Assembly: GCF_001017175.1 (NCBI RefSeq)
Contig: NZ_LCYG01000003.1
Location: 1-64,000, forward strand
Length of the DNA: 64,000 nucleotides
DNA from: Microvirga vignae
GTDB lineage: Bacteria > Pseudomonadota > Alphaproteobacteria > Rhizobiales > Beijerinckiaceae
Direction: 5' to 3'
Both the position numbers and the translations under genes were made by a program. Positions 1 to 9,122 of the stretch are shown in pieces (positions within the stretch are counted from its first letter, which is position 1; each line of letters starts with the position of its first letter). The notes under the pieces were generated by a model that saw only the letters and a program-made list of their open reading frames with translations, made no database searches and was not told the origin of the DNA.

Positions 1-50
1 GCCACTGACCCCCGCAGCCGAGAGCAGTAGCCGAGACAGCAGCCGAGACA

Positions 51-82
51 GGCCCGGGACACCACCCCGGGCCTTTTCTTTT
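51..82 (+). terminator. Rho-independent terminator of an upstream gene
   Basis: A perfect 8-bp GC stem (51-58 with 66-73) closes a 7-nt loop and is followed by TTTTCTTTT at 74-82. It terminates a rightward transcript entering from outside the window. Positions 29-50 just before it hold a short direct repeat (AGCCGAGACAG), probably the tail of that upstream unit. The pgm gene therefore needs its own promoter between 83 and 265. Confidence 0.85.
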
Positions 83-97
83 ATTAACCATGCGTGA

Positions 98-1897
<1,800 letters not shown>

Positions 1898-1909
1898 TAC
1901 TTCTCATGA

Positions 1910-1939
1910 GCTTTGGGCGATCAATAGGTCGCCCAAAGC
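1910..1939. terminator. Hairpin shared by convergent pgm and VOC genes
   Basis: A perfect 11-bp inverted repeat (GCTTTGGGCGA at 1910-1920, its complement at 1929-1939) has an 8-nt loop. It lies just beyond the pgm stop, and its right arm is inside the last codons of the opposing VOC gene. There is no T-run on either side, so it is a hairpin at the meeting point of two transcripts rather than a textbook intrinsic terminator. Confidence 0.5.
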
Positions 1940-2334
1940 CCTGGCGTTGCCAGTTCCAGCACGTGTCCGTCCGGATCGTGGAAATAGACGCTCGTGCCGC
2001 CGCGCGACCAGGTAACCTTGCTGGCAATCGGAATGTCGCGTGCGCGCAGTCTCTCCTCCCAGGCGACAAGTTCTTCACCTGAGATGGCGAAGCCAATATG
2101 AAGCGGCCCCTGCCCGTCATGACCGGGAATAGTCCCGCCGGGTGTCGTCATGTCCTGGGCTGACGCTCCACGCAGGAAAAGAAGCAGCACGCTTCTCCCG
2201 CCGACATCGAAGGCGCACATGCGCTGGTTCTCGAACAGGAGCGGCAATCCGAGATCGCCCTCATAGAAAGCTCGCGCTCGTGTCAGGTCGTCCACGTAGA
2301 GGGCAGTTTCGAGAACGGAGTTCAGCTGAGGCAT
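1921..2334 (-). CDS. VOC-fold (glyoxalase/dioxygenase superfamily) protein
   Basis: A 137-residue protein of the vicinal oxygen chelate superfamily, which includes glyoxalase I, fosfomycin/bleomycin resistance proteins and ring-cleaving dioxygenases. It shows the paired beta-alpha-beta modules: LETALYVDDLTRARAFYEG near the N-terminus and GTSVYFHDPDGHVLELAT at the C-terminus. Likely metal ligands are His in PLHIGFAI and Glu in HVLELAT. The ATG at 2334 is preferred because it matches the normal family start; a TTG at 2352 in frame would add six residues. The substrate cannot be told from sequence. The gene stands alone and converges on pgm. Confidence 0.8.
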   Translation of the reverse strand: MPQLNSVLETALYVDDLTRARAFYEGDLGLPLLFENQRMCAFDVGGRSVLLLFLRGASAQDMTTPGGTIPGHDGQGPLHIGFAISGEELVAWEERLRARDIPIASKVTWSRGGTSVYFHDPDGHVLELATPGLWATY

Positions 2335-2458
2335 CGGCAGCTCGCGAAGCAATGTTGCATCAATTTTGATCAGCCCTATTTTAAGGCGCGCCGGCTTCCC
2401 CTTACAGAGCCAGCTTTTTCATAGGCGAAAAAATGGGCAGTTTTGCTGACCTTTTAAT

Positions 2459-2488
2459 CTTGCGAACTTAATGAGCAGCTCCTAGTTA
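2459..2488 (+). promoter_or_regulatory. Putative promoter of the small RNA
   Basis: CTTGCG (2459-2464) and TAGTTA (2483-2488), 18 bp apart, resemble the alphaproteobacterial housekeeping promoter pattern. They sit immediately ahead of the predicted RNA start at about 2489-2491. This is a positional and motif-based inference only. Confidence 0.4.
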
Positions 2489-2586
2489 TTGCAGTGCAGC
2501 ACGGCGATTGGCGTTGCCCTGCTGCTGCCCTTCTTGGGCGTTTCCTCCCTAAACTTCGGGCCGCTGTCACCAGCGGCCTTTTTTCT
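2489..2586 (+). ncRNA. Predicted trans-acting small RNA (suhB/mmgR-like, anti-SD type)
   Basis: A compact roughly 95-nt unit with no credible ORF. From 5' to 3' it holds: an imperfect hairpin from GCAGCACGGC (2496-2505) pairing with the segment ending CTGCTGC near 2526; a small GCCC-TTCTT-GGGC hairpin (about 2527-2539); an unpaired anti-Shine-Dalgarno stretch TTTCCTCCCT (2541-2550); and a perfect intrinsic terminator (2559-2585). This order matches alphaproteobacterial sRNAs that block ribosome binding sites. From memory it resembles the Rfam suhB family and the Rhizobiales mmgR (alpha-r8) sRNA; the exact family assignment is tentative. It could alternatively be a leader of the downstream membrane-protein gene. 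Confidence 0.65.
2559..2585 (+). terminator. Intrinsic terminator of the small RNA
   Basis: GGCCGCTG (2559-2566), TCAC loop, CAGCGGCC (2571-2578), then TTTTTTC. It is a perfect stem with a T-run, about 100 bp before the next start codon, so it closes a short transcript rather than a protein gene. Confidence 0.9.
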
Positions 2587-2688
2587 TGGGTTCAGAACGG
2601 GTTGAGGCCGGAGGTCTCACCTCAGGAACCTCGAGGAACCTCGCGCACTCCCCGTGGTTTCCCATCAAGAGAGTCCGGGAGAGTTTCG

Positions 2689-3069
2689 ATGTCCACCCGT
2701 TCAGACGACCCAAATCACAGAGACATTCCGCGCACGCACACCATCAAGCCGATGGACGCGCCGCCCATGAATGCGGGCTCGACCTCGGCGCAGCTGAAGG
2801 GCGACATCGACAGCGGGCGCACGGGTGACAAGAACGAGGTGTTCGACCCAGCGCTTTCCCCTCTCGGCACGGATGACGAGGCCGCCGGTGTTTCACCGAG
2901 CTCAGATCAGGTCGATCTCGCGCGCCATCAGGAAAGCGTGGCCCGCTGGCAAAATGGCAATGATAGGGACAGCTACGCCCACCAGCACTCGCGCAAGGCA
3001 CTTTATGCCTATGTCGGCTTTATCGCCCTCGTTCTCGTGCTCTTTGCCGGCGCCTTCTCGATGTTCTGA
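2689..3069 (+). CDS. Small single-pass membrane protein, function unknown
   Basis: I do not recognise this 126-residue protein. Residues 1-100 are polar, acidic and low in complexity (many Asp, Ser, Gln), predicted soluble and probably disordered. Residues about 103-125 form one hydrophobic segment (YVGFIALVLVLFAGAFSMF) ending at the C-terminus, suggesting a tail-anchored inner-membrane protein. The ATG at 2689 is preceded by GGGAGAG. An in-frame extension back to 2494 would run through the small RNA and its terminator and is rejected. The last 61 bases overlap the 3' end of the opposing LacI-type gene. Confidence 0.7.
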   Translation: MSTRSDDPNHRDIPRTHTIKPMDAPPMNAGSTSAQLKGDIDSGRTGDKNEVFDPALSPLGTDDEAAGVSPSSDQVDLARHQESVARWQNGNDRDSYAHQHSRKALYAYVGFIALVLVLFAGAFSMF

Positions 3070-4127
3070 GGCGACGCGACACTGTCGCGGATGATCAGTT
3101 CGGTTTCCAGGCGAATGCGCTTGGGCGACGGACGGCCCTGCAGGAGATCGATGAGGACCGCGGCCGCCATCTGCCCCAACTCCCGCCGCGGCTGATGGAT
3201 CGTGGTCAATGCAGGTTCAGCCACGGCCGCGAACTCGATGTCGTCAAAACCAGCCACGGATATATCTTCCGGAACCTTCAGCCCTGCGGACAGCAGCGTG
3301 CGCATCAAACCGATCGCCATCTCGTCGCTGGTGCAGAAAACGGCTGTCGGGCGCGTCGAACGCGCCACAAGATCCTGACCAGCCTTCACACCGGATTCGA
3401 TGGTGTAATCGCCTGGAAGAACGAGCGCGGGATCGAAAGGAAGGCCCGCTGCCTTCAAGCCATCCCTGTATCCAAGGAAGCGCTCTTTCTCGAGGACATT
3501 GCCGGCGGGGCCGCTGAGATAGGCGATCCTCCGGTGGCCCGACGATGCGAGATGCTGGGTCATGCGGTTTGCCGCGGCGCGGTTGTCGATCTCGATCTGG
3601 GGAATGTCGGCTGAGGGAATAGCTTCGCAGAGTGCCACGAGCGGAATGCCGATCTTGGCGGGCATTCCCTCTCCCTCCCGGGTCTGCCCGAAGAGATGAC
3701 CGTTGAGGAGAATCGCGCCATCGACACGCCCCGCGGCGGTGAAGGCTGCGAAATGCGCTTCCTTCTCGGGCGAGCCGTCGAGATCGCTGATGATCATGCC
3801 GTAGCCCGCCTCGAACAGCCTCTCCTCGATGCCGCGCAGGATCTTGGAGAAGAACGTGTTCGACAGGTCCGGCAGGACGACGAGCACCATGTAGGTCTTT
3901 TGGGAGCGGAGCGACCGTGCGGCGGGATTGGGCACGTAGCCGGTCTTGGCGATAGCCTCCAGCACGCGGGCGCGCGCCTCCGGCGATACCCGCTCCGGCG
4001 TGGCCAGCGCCCGGCTCACCGTGGCCGTCGAGACATCGGCGAGCTTGGCCACATCCTGGATGCGCACCGCGCGGTGGCTTGCAGCGCCGTCCTCTTCCTG
4101 TCTGTCTGAGACCCCGCTCTCGTCCAT
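3009..4127 (-). CDS. LacI-family transcriptional repressor of the adjacent sugar operon
   Basis: A 372-residue regulator. The N-terminal helix-turn-helix covers about residues 22-45 (IQDVAKLADVSTATVSRAL), followed by the hinge PNPAARSLRS and a periplasmic-binding-protein-like sugar-sensing domain (70-350). The ATG at 4127 follows AGGGGAG. It is divergent from the ABC sugar operon starting at 4390, and a good LacI-type operator lies between the two, so repression of that operon relieved by the imported sugar or a catabolite is the simplest model. The C-terminal tail (about 20 residues, basic) overlaps the preceding convergent gene by 61 bp. Confidence 0.93.
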   Translation of the reverse strand: MDESGVSDRQEEDGAASHRAVRIQDVAKLADVSTATVSRALATPERVSPEARARVLEAIAKTGYVPNPAARSLRSQKTYMVLVVLPDLSNTFFSKILRGIEERLFEAGYGMIISDLDGSPEKEAHFAAFTAAGRVDGAILLNGHLFGQTREGEGMPAKIGIPLVALCEAIPSADIPQIEIDNRAAANRMTQHLASSGHRRIAYLSGPAGNVLEKERFLGYRDGLKAAGLPFDPALVLPGDYTIESGVKAGQDLVARSTRPTAVFCTSDEMAIGLMRTLLSAGLKVPEDISVAGFDDIEFAAVAEPALTTIHQPRRELGQMAAAVLIDLLQGRPSPKRIRLETELIIRDSVASPQNIEKAPAKSTRTRAIKPT

Positions 4128-4143
4128 GAGACTCCCCTACCTT

Positions 4144-4162
4144 GGTTCTGTTTGACAGAACC
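4144..4162. promoter_or_regulatory. Perfect inverted repeat upstream of the LacI gene
   Basis: GGTTCTG (4144-4150), TTTGA, CAGAACC (4156-4162): a perfect 7-5-7 dyad 17 bp ahead of the LacI start codon. It overlaps the putative -35 of the rightward promoter. It may be an autoregulatory operator or an RNA hairpin in the LacI leader. Confidence 0.45.
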
Positions 4163-4199
4163 TTCCGTTTCGGTAAAGTTCTGATGTAATCGTTTACAT
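4152..4199 (+). promoter_or_regulatory. Sugar-operon promoter with LacI-type operator
   Basis: TTGACA (4152-4157), a 16-bp spacer and TAAAGT (4174-4179) form a plausible promoter. Immediately after, at 4184-4199, lies ATGTAATCGTTTACAT, a palindrome centred on CG with one mismatch per half-site. This is the typical shape of a LacI/PurR-family operator. An operator just downstream of the -10 fits simple repression by the divergently encoded LacI protein. Confidence 0.7.
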
Positions 4200-4283
4200 G
4201 GTGGCATTGCCAAAGAATGGCATGCTCCTAGTTCGATAAGACAAGTCCCGCCAGAGGACCACGCGAGAAATCGGAGGAAACGA

Positions 4284-4310
4284 ATGCCAGCACGCACCTT
4301 ATTCGGCTGA
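4284..4310 (+). CDS. Possible 8-codon leader peptide of the sugar operon
   Basis: A very short frame, ATG to TGA, encoding MPARTLFG. It is preceded by a much better ribosome binding site (GGAGGAAACGA at 4273-4283) than the operon's first gene has. It ends 79 bp before the ATPase start codon. It may be a regulatory leader peptide, or the surviving start of a gene whose body was lost. No attenuator hairpin with a T-run is evident after it, so regulation is speculative. Confidence 0.3.
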   Translation: MPARTLFG

Positions 4311-4389
4311 TCGCCACTCCTTAAGAATTGCCTGAACCACCGCTGTCGCGACCGCGTCAGCGAACGGTGTCGCTTACCCGGAGCCGCGC

Positions 4390-5910
4390 ATGGATTCCGT
4401 TCTTCGCGCAGAGAACATCTCGAAATCCTTCGGACCGATCGAGGTCCTGAGCGGCATTTCGCTCGATCTGCGGCCTGGCGAAATTCATGCAGTCATCGGC
4501 GAGAACGGCGCGGGCAAGTCGACCCTCATGCGCATTCTCTCCGGGCATCTCGCCCCCACGAAGGGCAATCTCTATCTCAACGAACAACCGATCACCTTCG
4601 CTGGACCGACGGATGCGGAAAGCCATGGCATCGTTCTGGTGCACCAGGAGATCCTGCTCGCCGAGGATCTGACGGTTGCGCAGAACCTATTTCTCGGCCG
4701 TGAGATCAAGCGCTTCGGCTTCGTGGACGACAGGACGATGCGTGAGCGCACGCGCGGCATCCTGGCGGAACTCGGCACGAGGATCGATCCGGATCACGAG
4801 GTGCGCCGCCTCTCGATTGCCGACCGTCAGCTGGTGCAGATCGCGCGTGCTCTTCTAGTGCCGCACAAGGTCGTGGCCTTCGACGAGCCGACCGCCGTTC
4901 TCACGCCGATCGAAGCCGAAAGCCTCTTCGCCATCATCCGCAGGCTGCGCGAGCACGGCGTGGCGGTACTCTATATCTCCCATCGCCTCAACGAGGTAAA
5001 GGCCATCGCCGACCGGGTGACGGTTTTGCGCGATGGGCGCCATATCGCAACGCGCGACATCGAAGGTCTCGAACCCCTCGGTATGGCTCGCCTCATGGTC
5101 GGGCGCGACATGTCCAAGCTCTATCCCGACAAGCCGGCCACCGCGTCCGATCAGGTCATTCTGTCGGTCCGGGACATGGCCGTGCCCGGCTATGTGGAAA
5201 ACGCCTCCTTCACCTTGAAGCACGGTGAGATCCTCGGCTTCGGCGGGCTGATCGGCGCCGGCCGTACGGAGCTTTTTGAAGGCCTCGTCGGTCTGCGTCC
5301 GAGCCTGGGTCAGATCACTCTCCGTGGCGAGACCGTGCATTTCCGCGATGCGCGCGAGGCCATGGCGGCGGGGATCGTCTATCTCTCCGAGGATCGCAAA
5401 GGCAAAGGCCTGCTGCTGCAGCAGAACTTGAGAATCAACCTGTCCCTCGCGGCCCTCGACAAGTTCACCCGCGGCTCGCTCATCGATGTCGGTGCAGAAG
5501 AGAAGGCGCTCGACGGCGCGATCAAGGATTTCGACATTCGCACCAGAAGCCGGGACCTCCTGGCGGGCCAGCTCTCCGGCGGCAACCAGCAGAAGCTCCT
5601 GCTCGCCAAGATGATGCTGCTTCAGCCGCGCATCATCATCATCGACGAACCCACACGAGGCGTCGATATCGGCACCAAGGAACAGATCTACCGTTTCATC
5701 GCGGGGCTCGCCGAGAACGGCCTTTCCGTCATCGTCATTTCATCGGAGATGCAGGAACTCATCGGCCTCTGCCACCGTGTGATCGTGATGCGCAACGGGC
5801 GCGTCGCGGGCGAGGTCGCGCAAGCCGATCTCTCCGAGGATTCCATCGTTTATCTCGCCACTGGCGTTCATGAAGAAAGGGCGGCGGAAATCGCCGCAGG
5901 CCACGCATGA
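4390..5910 (+). CDS. Sugar ABC importer, duplicated ATPase (RbsA/MglA type)
   Basis: Energises uptake of a monosaccharide or polyol through the adjacent permease. The 506-residue protein has two nucleotide-binding domains in tandem, as in RbsA, MglA and XylG. Domain 1 has Walker A GENGAGKST (about 36-44), signature RLSIADRQLVQIARA and Walker B VVAFDEPT. Domain 2 has a degenerate Walker A (GLIGAGRTE), signature LSGGNQQK and Walker B IIIIDEPTRG. The degenerate second P-loop is normal for this family. It overlaps the permease gene by 4 bp (ATGA), so translation is coupled. The exact sugar is not identifiable. Confidence 0.95.
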   Translation: MDSVLRAENISKSFGPIEVLSGISLDLRPGEIHAVIGENGAGKSTLMRILSGHLAPTKGNLYLNEQPITFAGPTDAESHGIVLVHQEILLAEDLTVAQNLFLGREIKRFGFVDDRTMRERTRGILAELGTRIDPDHEVRRLSIADRQLVQIARALLVPHKVVAFDEPTAVLTPIEAESLFAIIRRLREHGVAVLYISHRLNEVKAIADRVTVLRDGRHIATRDIEGLEPLGMARLMVGRDMSKLYPDKPATASDQVILSVRDMAVPGYVENASFTLKHGEILGFGGLIGAGRTELFEGLVGLRPSLGQITLRGETVHFRDAREAMAAGIVYLSEDRKGKGLLLQQNLRINLSLAALDKFTRGSLIDVGAEEKALDGAIKDFDIRTRSRDLLAGQLSGGNQQKLLLAKMMLLQPRIIIIDEPTRGVDIGTKEQIYRFIAGLAENGLSVIVISSEMQELIGLCHRVIVMRNGRVAGEVAQADLSEDSIVYLATGVHEERAAEIAAGHA

Positions 5911-6905
5911 CCGAAACCGTGCTTCGCACCGGCGCCGAGAAGCGCAGACTCAAGATCGACATGCGGGCGCTTTCGCCCTTCATTGCCCTTGTCGTGCTGG
6001 CGATTGCGGGGGCGCTCATCAATCCCGACTTCCTGACCGCATCGAATATTCTCAACGTCGTCACGCGCTCGGCCTTCATCGCCATCATTGCAGTCGGCGC
6101 CACCTTCGTGATTGCCGCCGGCGGCCTCGATCTCTCGGTCGGCTCCATGGCGGCCCTCACGGCGGGCGTCATGATCCTGACCCTGAACTCGCTTGGCGGC
6201 GCCGATGTCGGCACGCTTGCCATCGGCATGCTGGCGGCCATTGGCTTGAGCGCTGCGTGCGGCCTCGCCAACGGACTCATCGTCACGTTTGGACGCATCG
6301 AGCCCTTCATCGTCACGCTCGGCACCATGGGCATCTTCCGCTCGCTCGTGGTGTGGCTGGCTGCGGGCGGCACCATCACGATGCGCAATTTCGAGCTGCG
6401 CGAGCTCTATCGCCCGGTCTATTTCGGCAGCATCTTCGGCATCCCCGTGCCGATCATCGCCTTCCTGGTCGTCGCCGCCATCGGCGCCTTGATCCTCTAC
6501 CGCACCTCCTTCGGGCGGCATGTGGTGGCGCTGGGCTCCAATGAGGATGTGGCGCGCTATTCCGGCGTGCCGATCTGGCGCGTGCGCACCCTCGCCTACA
6601 TCATTCAGGGCATCTGCGTCGGCATCGCCGTGCTGGTCTATGTGCCGCGCCTCGGCTCCGCCACGCCGACAACCGGCCTGCTGTGGGAATTGCAGGCGAT
6701 CACCGCCGTCGTCATCGGCGGCACGGCACTCAAAGGCGGCGTCGGCCGCGTCTGGGGCACCGTCGTCGGTGCGGTGATCCTCGAACTCGTCGCCAACATC
6801 ATGGTGCTGTCGAACTTCGTCTCCGAGTTCCTCGTGGGTGCGGTTCAAGGTGCCATCATCATTATCGCCATGCTCGTACAGCGGTCAGTCCACCGCGGGC
6901 GATGA
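5907..6905 (+). CDS. Sugar ABC importer permease (RbsC type)
   Basis: A 332-residue inner-membrane permease of the BPD_transp_2/RbsC family with about nine to ten hydrophobic segments, the first at about 22-40 (FIALVVLAIAGALI). Diagnostic family stretches are AAGGLDLSVGSMAA (about 71-84) and TGLLWELQAITAVVIGG followed by GGVGRVWGT. As usual for this class, one gene suffices and the protein presumably forms a homodimer. It is the second gene of the LacI-controlled operon, overlapping the ATPase gene by 4 bp. Confidence 0.95.
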   Translation: MTETVLRTGAEKRRLKIDMRALSPFIALVVLAIAGALINPDFLTASNILNVVTRSAFIAIIAVGATFVIAAGGLDLSVGSMAALTAGVMILTLNSLGGADVGTLAIGMLAAIGLSAACGLANGLIVTFGRIEPFIVTLGTMGIFRSLVVWLAAGGTITMRNFELRELYRPVYFGSIFGIPVPIIAFLVVAAIGALILYRTSFGRHVVALGSNEDVARYSGVPIWRVRTLAYIIQGICVGIAVLVYVPRLGSATPTTGLLWELQAITAVVIGGTALKGGVGRVWGTVVGAVILELVANIMVLSNFVSEFLVGAVQGAIIIIAMLVQRSVHRGR

Positions 6906-6972
6906 ACCGGGGTGAAGTCCACCGGACAAAAAGGACGAAGGGCTTGAAACCAAACCCCTCAGGGAGGAACAG

Positions 6973-7923
6973 ATGAAAACAACGCTTCTGAAAATCGCAG
7001 TCGCAGCCGGTCTCATGACCGGGGTCGCGACAGGAGCGATGGCACAGCAGAAGAACGTGACGATCGCCGTCTCGATTCCGGCCGCCACCCATGGCTGGAC
7101 CGGCGGCGTGGTCTATCACGCGCAGGAAACCGCCAAGCAGCTCGAGAAGGGCTATCCAGGTCTCAAAGTGATCGTGAAGACGTCGCCCGATGGCGCAGCC
7201 CAGGCGAACGCCCTTGACGATCTGATGGCTCAGAAAGTCGACGCTCTCGTCGTCCTGCCCTTCAACTCGGACGAACTGACGAATCCGGTCCGCGAAGTGA
7301 AGAAGCGCGGCACGCTTGTGACGGTTGTCGACCGTGGCCTGAAGGACGCATCGATCCAGGACATCTATGTCGCCGGCAACAACCCTGAATTCGGCCGCGT
7401 GGCGGGCAAGTATTTCGTCGACAACCTGAAGCAGGGCAACGTCGTCGTATTCCGCGGCATTCCCACCGTGATCGACGAGGAGCGCGTGTCCAACTTCGAG
7501 AAGGCCCTCGAAGGCTCGGGCGTGAAGGTGATCGACAAGCAATACGCCAACTGGAACCGCGACGACGCCTTCAAGGTGATGCAGGACTTCCTCTCCAAGC
7601 ATCCGAAGATCGACGCCGTGTGGGCCTCCGACGACGACATGGCGCTCGGCGTCATGGAAGCGATCCGTCAGGCTAAGCGCGAGGACATCAAGTTCGTTCT
7701 CGGCGGCGCCGGCATGAAGGACATGATCAAGAAGGTGATGGACGGCGACAAGATGATTCCGGCCGACGTGTCCTATCCGCCGTCGATGATCTCCACCGCC
7801 ATGGGTGTCACGGCTGCGCATTTCTACACCAACGCGCCCATGCGCGGCACCTACGTGCTCAACGCTCAGCTGATCACGAAGGACAATGCCAAGGAGCACT
7901 ACTTCCCCGACTCGCCGTTCTAA
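6973..7923 (+). CDS. Sugar ABC importer periplasmic binding protein (RbsB type)
   Basis: A 316-residue substrate-binding protein of the Peripla_BP_4 family. A signal peptide ([20 protein letters not shown], cleavage near AMA-QQ at 24/25) sends it to the periplasm. The mature protein starts with [16 protein letters not shown], typical of ribose/galactose-type binders, and the hinge region ends with [20 protein letters not shown] precedes the ATG. The spacing to the permease gene (67 bp) is larger than elsewhere in the operon, and a stable hairpin follows the stop, so this cistron may be made in excess, as is common for binding proteins. Confidence 0.94.
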   Translation: MKTTLLKIAVAAGLMTGVATGAMAQQKNVTIAVSIPAATHGWTGGVVYHAQETAKQLEKGYPGLKVIVKTSPDGAAQANALDDLMAQKVDALVVLPFNSDELTNPVREVKKRGTLVTVVDRGLKDASIQDIYVAGNNPEFGRVAGKYFVDNLKQGNVVVFRGIPTVIDEERVSNFEKALEGSGVKVIDKQYANWNRDDAFKVMQDFLSKHPKIDAVWASDDDMALGVMEAIRQAKREDIKFVLGGAGMKDMIKKVMDGDKMIPADVSYPPSMISTAMGVTAAHFYTNAPMRGTYVLNAQLITKDNAKEHYFPDSPF

Positions 7924-7935
7924 GCGGCTCAACGC

Positions 7936-7963
7936 CCTCGCCCCTCTGCATCGGGGGGCGAGG
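7936..7963 (+). terminator. Intercistronic hairpin after the sugar-binding-protein gene
   Basis: CCTCGCCCC (7936-7944) pairs perfectly with GGGGCGAGG (7955-7963) around a 10-nt loop. No T-run follows. It is best read as an mRNA-stabilising or partial termination element between the binding-protein gene and the two enzyme genes downstream. Confidence 0.5.
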
Positions 7964-8050
7964 CAACGGCAAGCTGCACGCCCACGCACGCGTCTGCAGC
8001 TTTCCCTTGCCTGTTTCGATTGTCACAGCCGCCACCTTGGGAGTTCACCC

Positions 8051-9109
8051 ATGAAGACCATGAAGGGCCCGGGCCTCTTCCTCGCCCAGTTCGCAGGTGA
8101 TGAAGCGCCGTTCAACTCGCTCGATTCCATCTGCCGCTGGGCCGCCTCCCTCGGCTACAAAGGCGTTCAGATCCCCACCTGGGATGCGCGCCTTTTCGAC
8201 CTGAAGAAGGCTGCCGAGTCGGAAGCCTATTGCGACGAAATCCAGGGCGTCGTCCGCTCTCACGGCTTGGAGATCACGGAACTCTCCACACATCTGCAAG
8301 GCCAGCTCGTTGCCGTGCATCCGGCCTATGACGAAGCCTTCGACGGCTTTGCGGCACCGGAGGTTCGCGGCAACCCGAAGGTGCGGCAGGCCTGGGCGGT
8401 CGAGCAGATGCTGATGGCAGCAAAAGCCTCGAAGCGCCTGGGCCTCAAAGCGAGCGTCACCTTCCCCGGAGCGCTCGCCTGGCCCTTCATGTACCCTTGG
8501 CCGCAGCGTCCGGCCGGTCTCATCGAGACGGCATTCGAAGAGCTTGGCCGCCGCTGGAAGCCCATTCTCGACGCCTATGAAGATGCGGATTGCGACGTGG
8601 CTTACGAAATTCATCCCGGCGAGGACATCCACGACGGCGCAACCTTCGAACGCTTCGTCGATGCTGTGGGCGGGCACAAGCGCGCCTGCATCAACTACGA
8701 CCCGAGCCATTTTCTGCTGCAGCAGCTCGACTATATCTCGTTCATCGATCTCTATCATGAGCGCATCAAGGCGTTTCACGCGAAAGACGCCGAGTTCAAC
8801 CCTTCCGGACGCGTCGGCGTCTATGGCGGGTATGAAAGCTGGATCAACCGCGCGGGCCGCTTCCGTTCGCTGGGGGATGGACAGGTGGATTTCAATGCCA
8901 TCTTCTCCAAGCTCGCGCAGTACGATTACGAGTCCTGGGCCGTGCTGGAGTGGGAATGCGCTTTGAAGCATCCGGAGGACGGTGCGCGGGAAGGTGCGGA
9001 ATTCATCAAGGCCCACATTATCCGCGTGACGGAGAAAGCCTTCGACGATTTCGCGGCTGGCGGAACGGACGAAGCGGCCAATCGCCGTCTGCTTGGCATC
9101 AGCGCTTGA
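8051..9109 (+). CDS. Sugar phosphate isomerase/epimerase-family TIM-barrel enzyme
   Basis: A 352-residue member of the AP-endonuclease-2/xylose-isomerase-like TIM-barrel family (IolE/IolH/YcjR relatives). Likely metal ligands are Glu in DVAYEIHPGED, Asp and His in NYDPSHFLLQQLD, His in KAFHAKDAEF, and Glu in WAVLEWECAL. The ATG at 8051 follows GGGAG. A longer in-frame start at 7886 would lie inside the preceding gene and is rejected. It is co-directional with, and 13 bp from, a Gfo/Idh/MocA dehydrogenase. In characterised clusters such pairs oxidise a sugar or polyol and then isomerise or epimerise the keto-sugar. The exact reaction is unknown. Confidence 0.9.
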   Translation: MKTMKGPGLFLAQFAGDEAPFNSLDSICRWAASLGYKGVQIPTWDARLFDLKKAAESEAYCDEIQGVVRSHGLEITELSTHLQGQLVAVHPAYDEAFDGFAAPEVRGNPKVRQAWAVEQMLMAAKASKRLGLKASVTFPGALAWPFMYPWPQRPAGLIETAFEELGRRWKPILDAYEDADCDVAYEIHPGEDIHDGATFERFVDAVGGHKRACINYDPSHFLLQQLDYISFIDLYHERIKAFHAKDAEFNPSGRVGVYGGYESWINRAGRFRSLGDGQVDFNAIFSKLAQYDYESWAVLEWECALKHPEDGAREGAEFIKAHIIRVTEKAFDDFAAGGTDEAANRRLLGISA

Positions 9110-9122
9110 GGGAGGTGACGCC

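Noticed and set aside
2494-2688. N-terminal extension of the small membrane protein
   Set aside because: The extension would translate through the predicted sRNA and its terminator; the ATG at 2689 has its own GGGAGAG.
5868-6848. 326-codon frame antisense to the sugar permease
   Set aside because: Asp/Gly/His/Arg-rich translation typical of antisense frames of membrane-protein genes.
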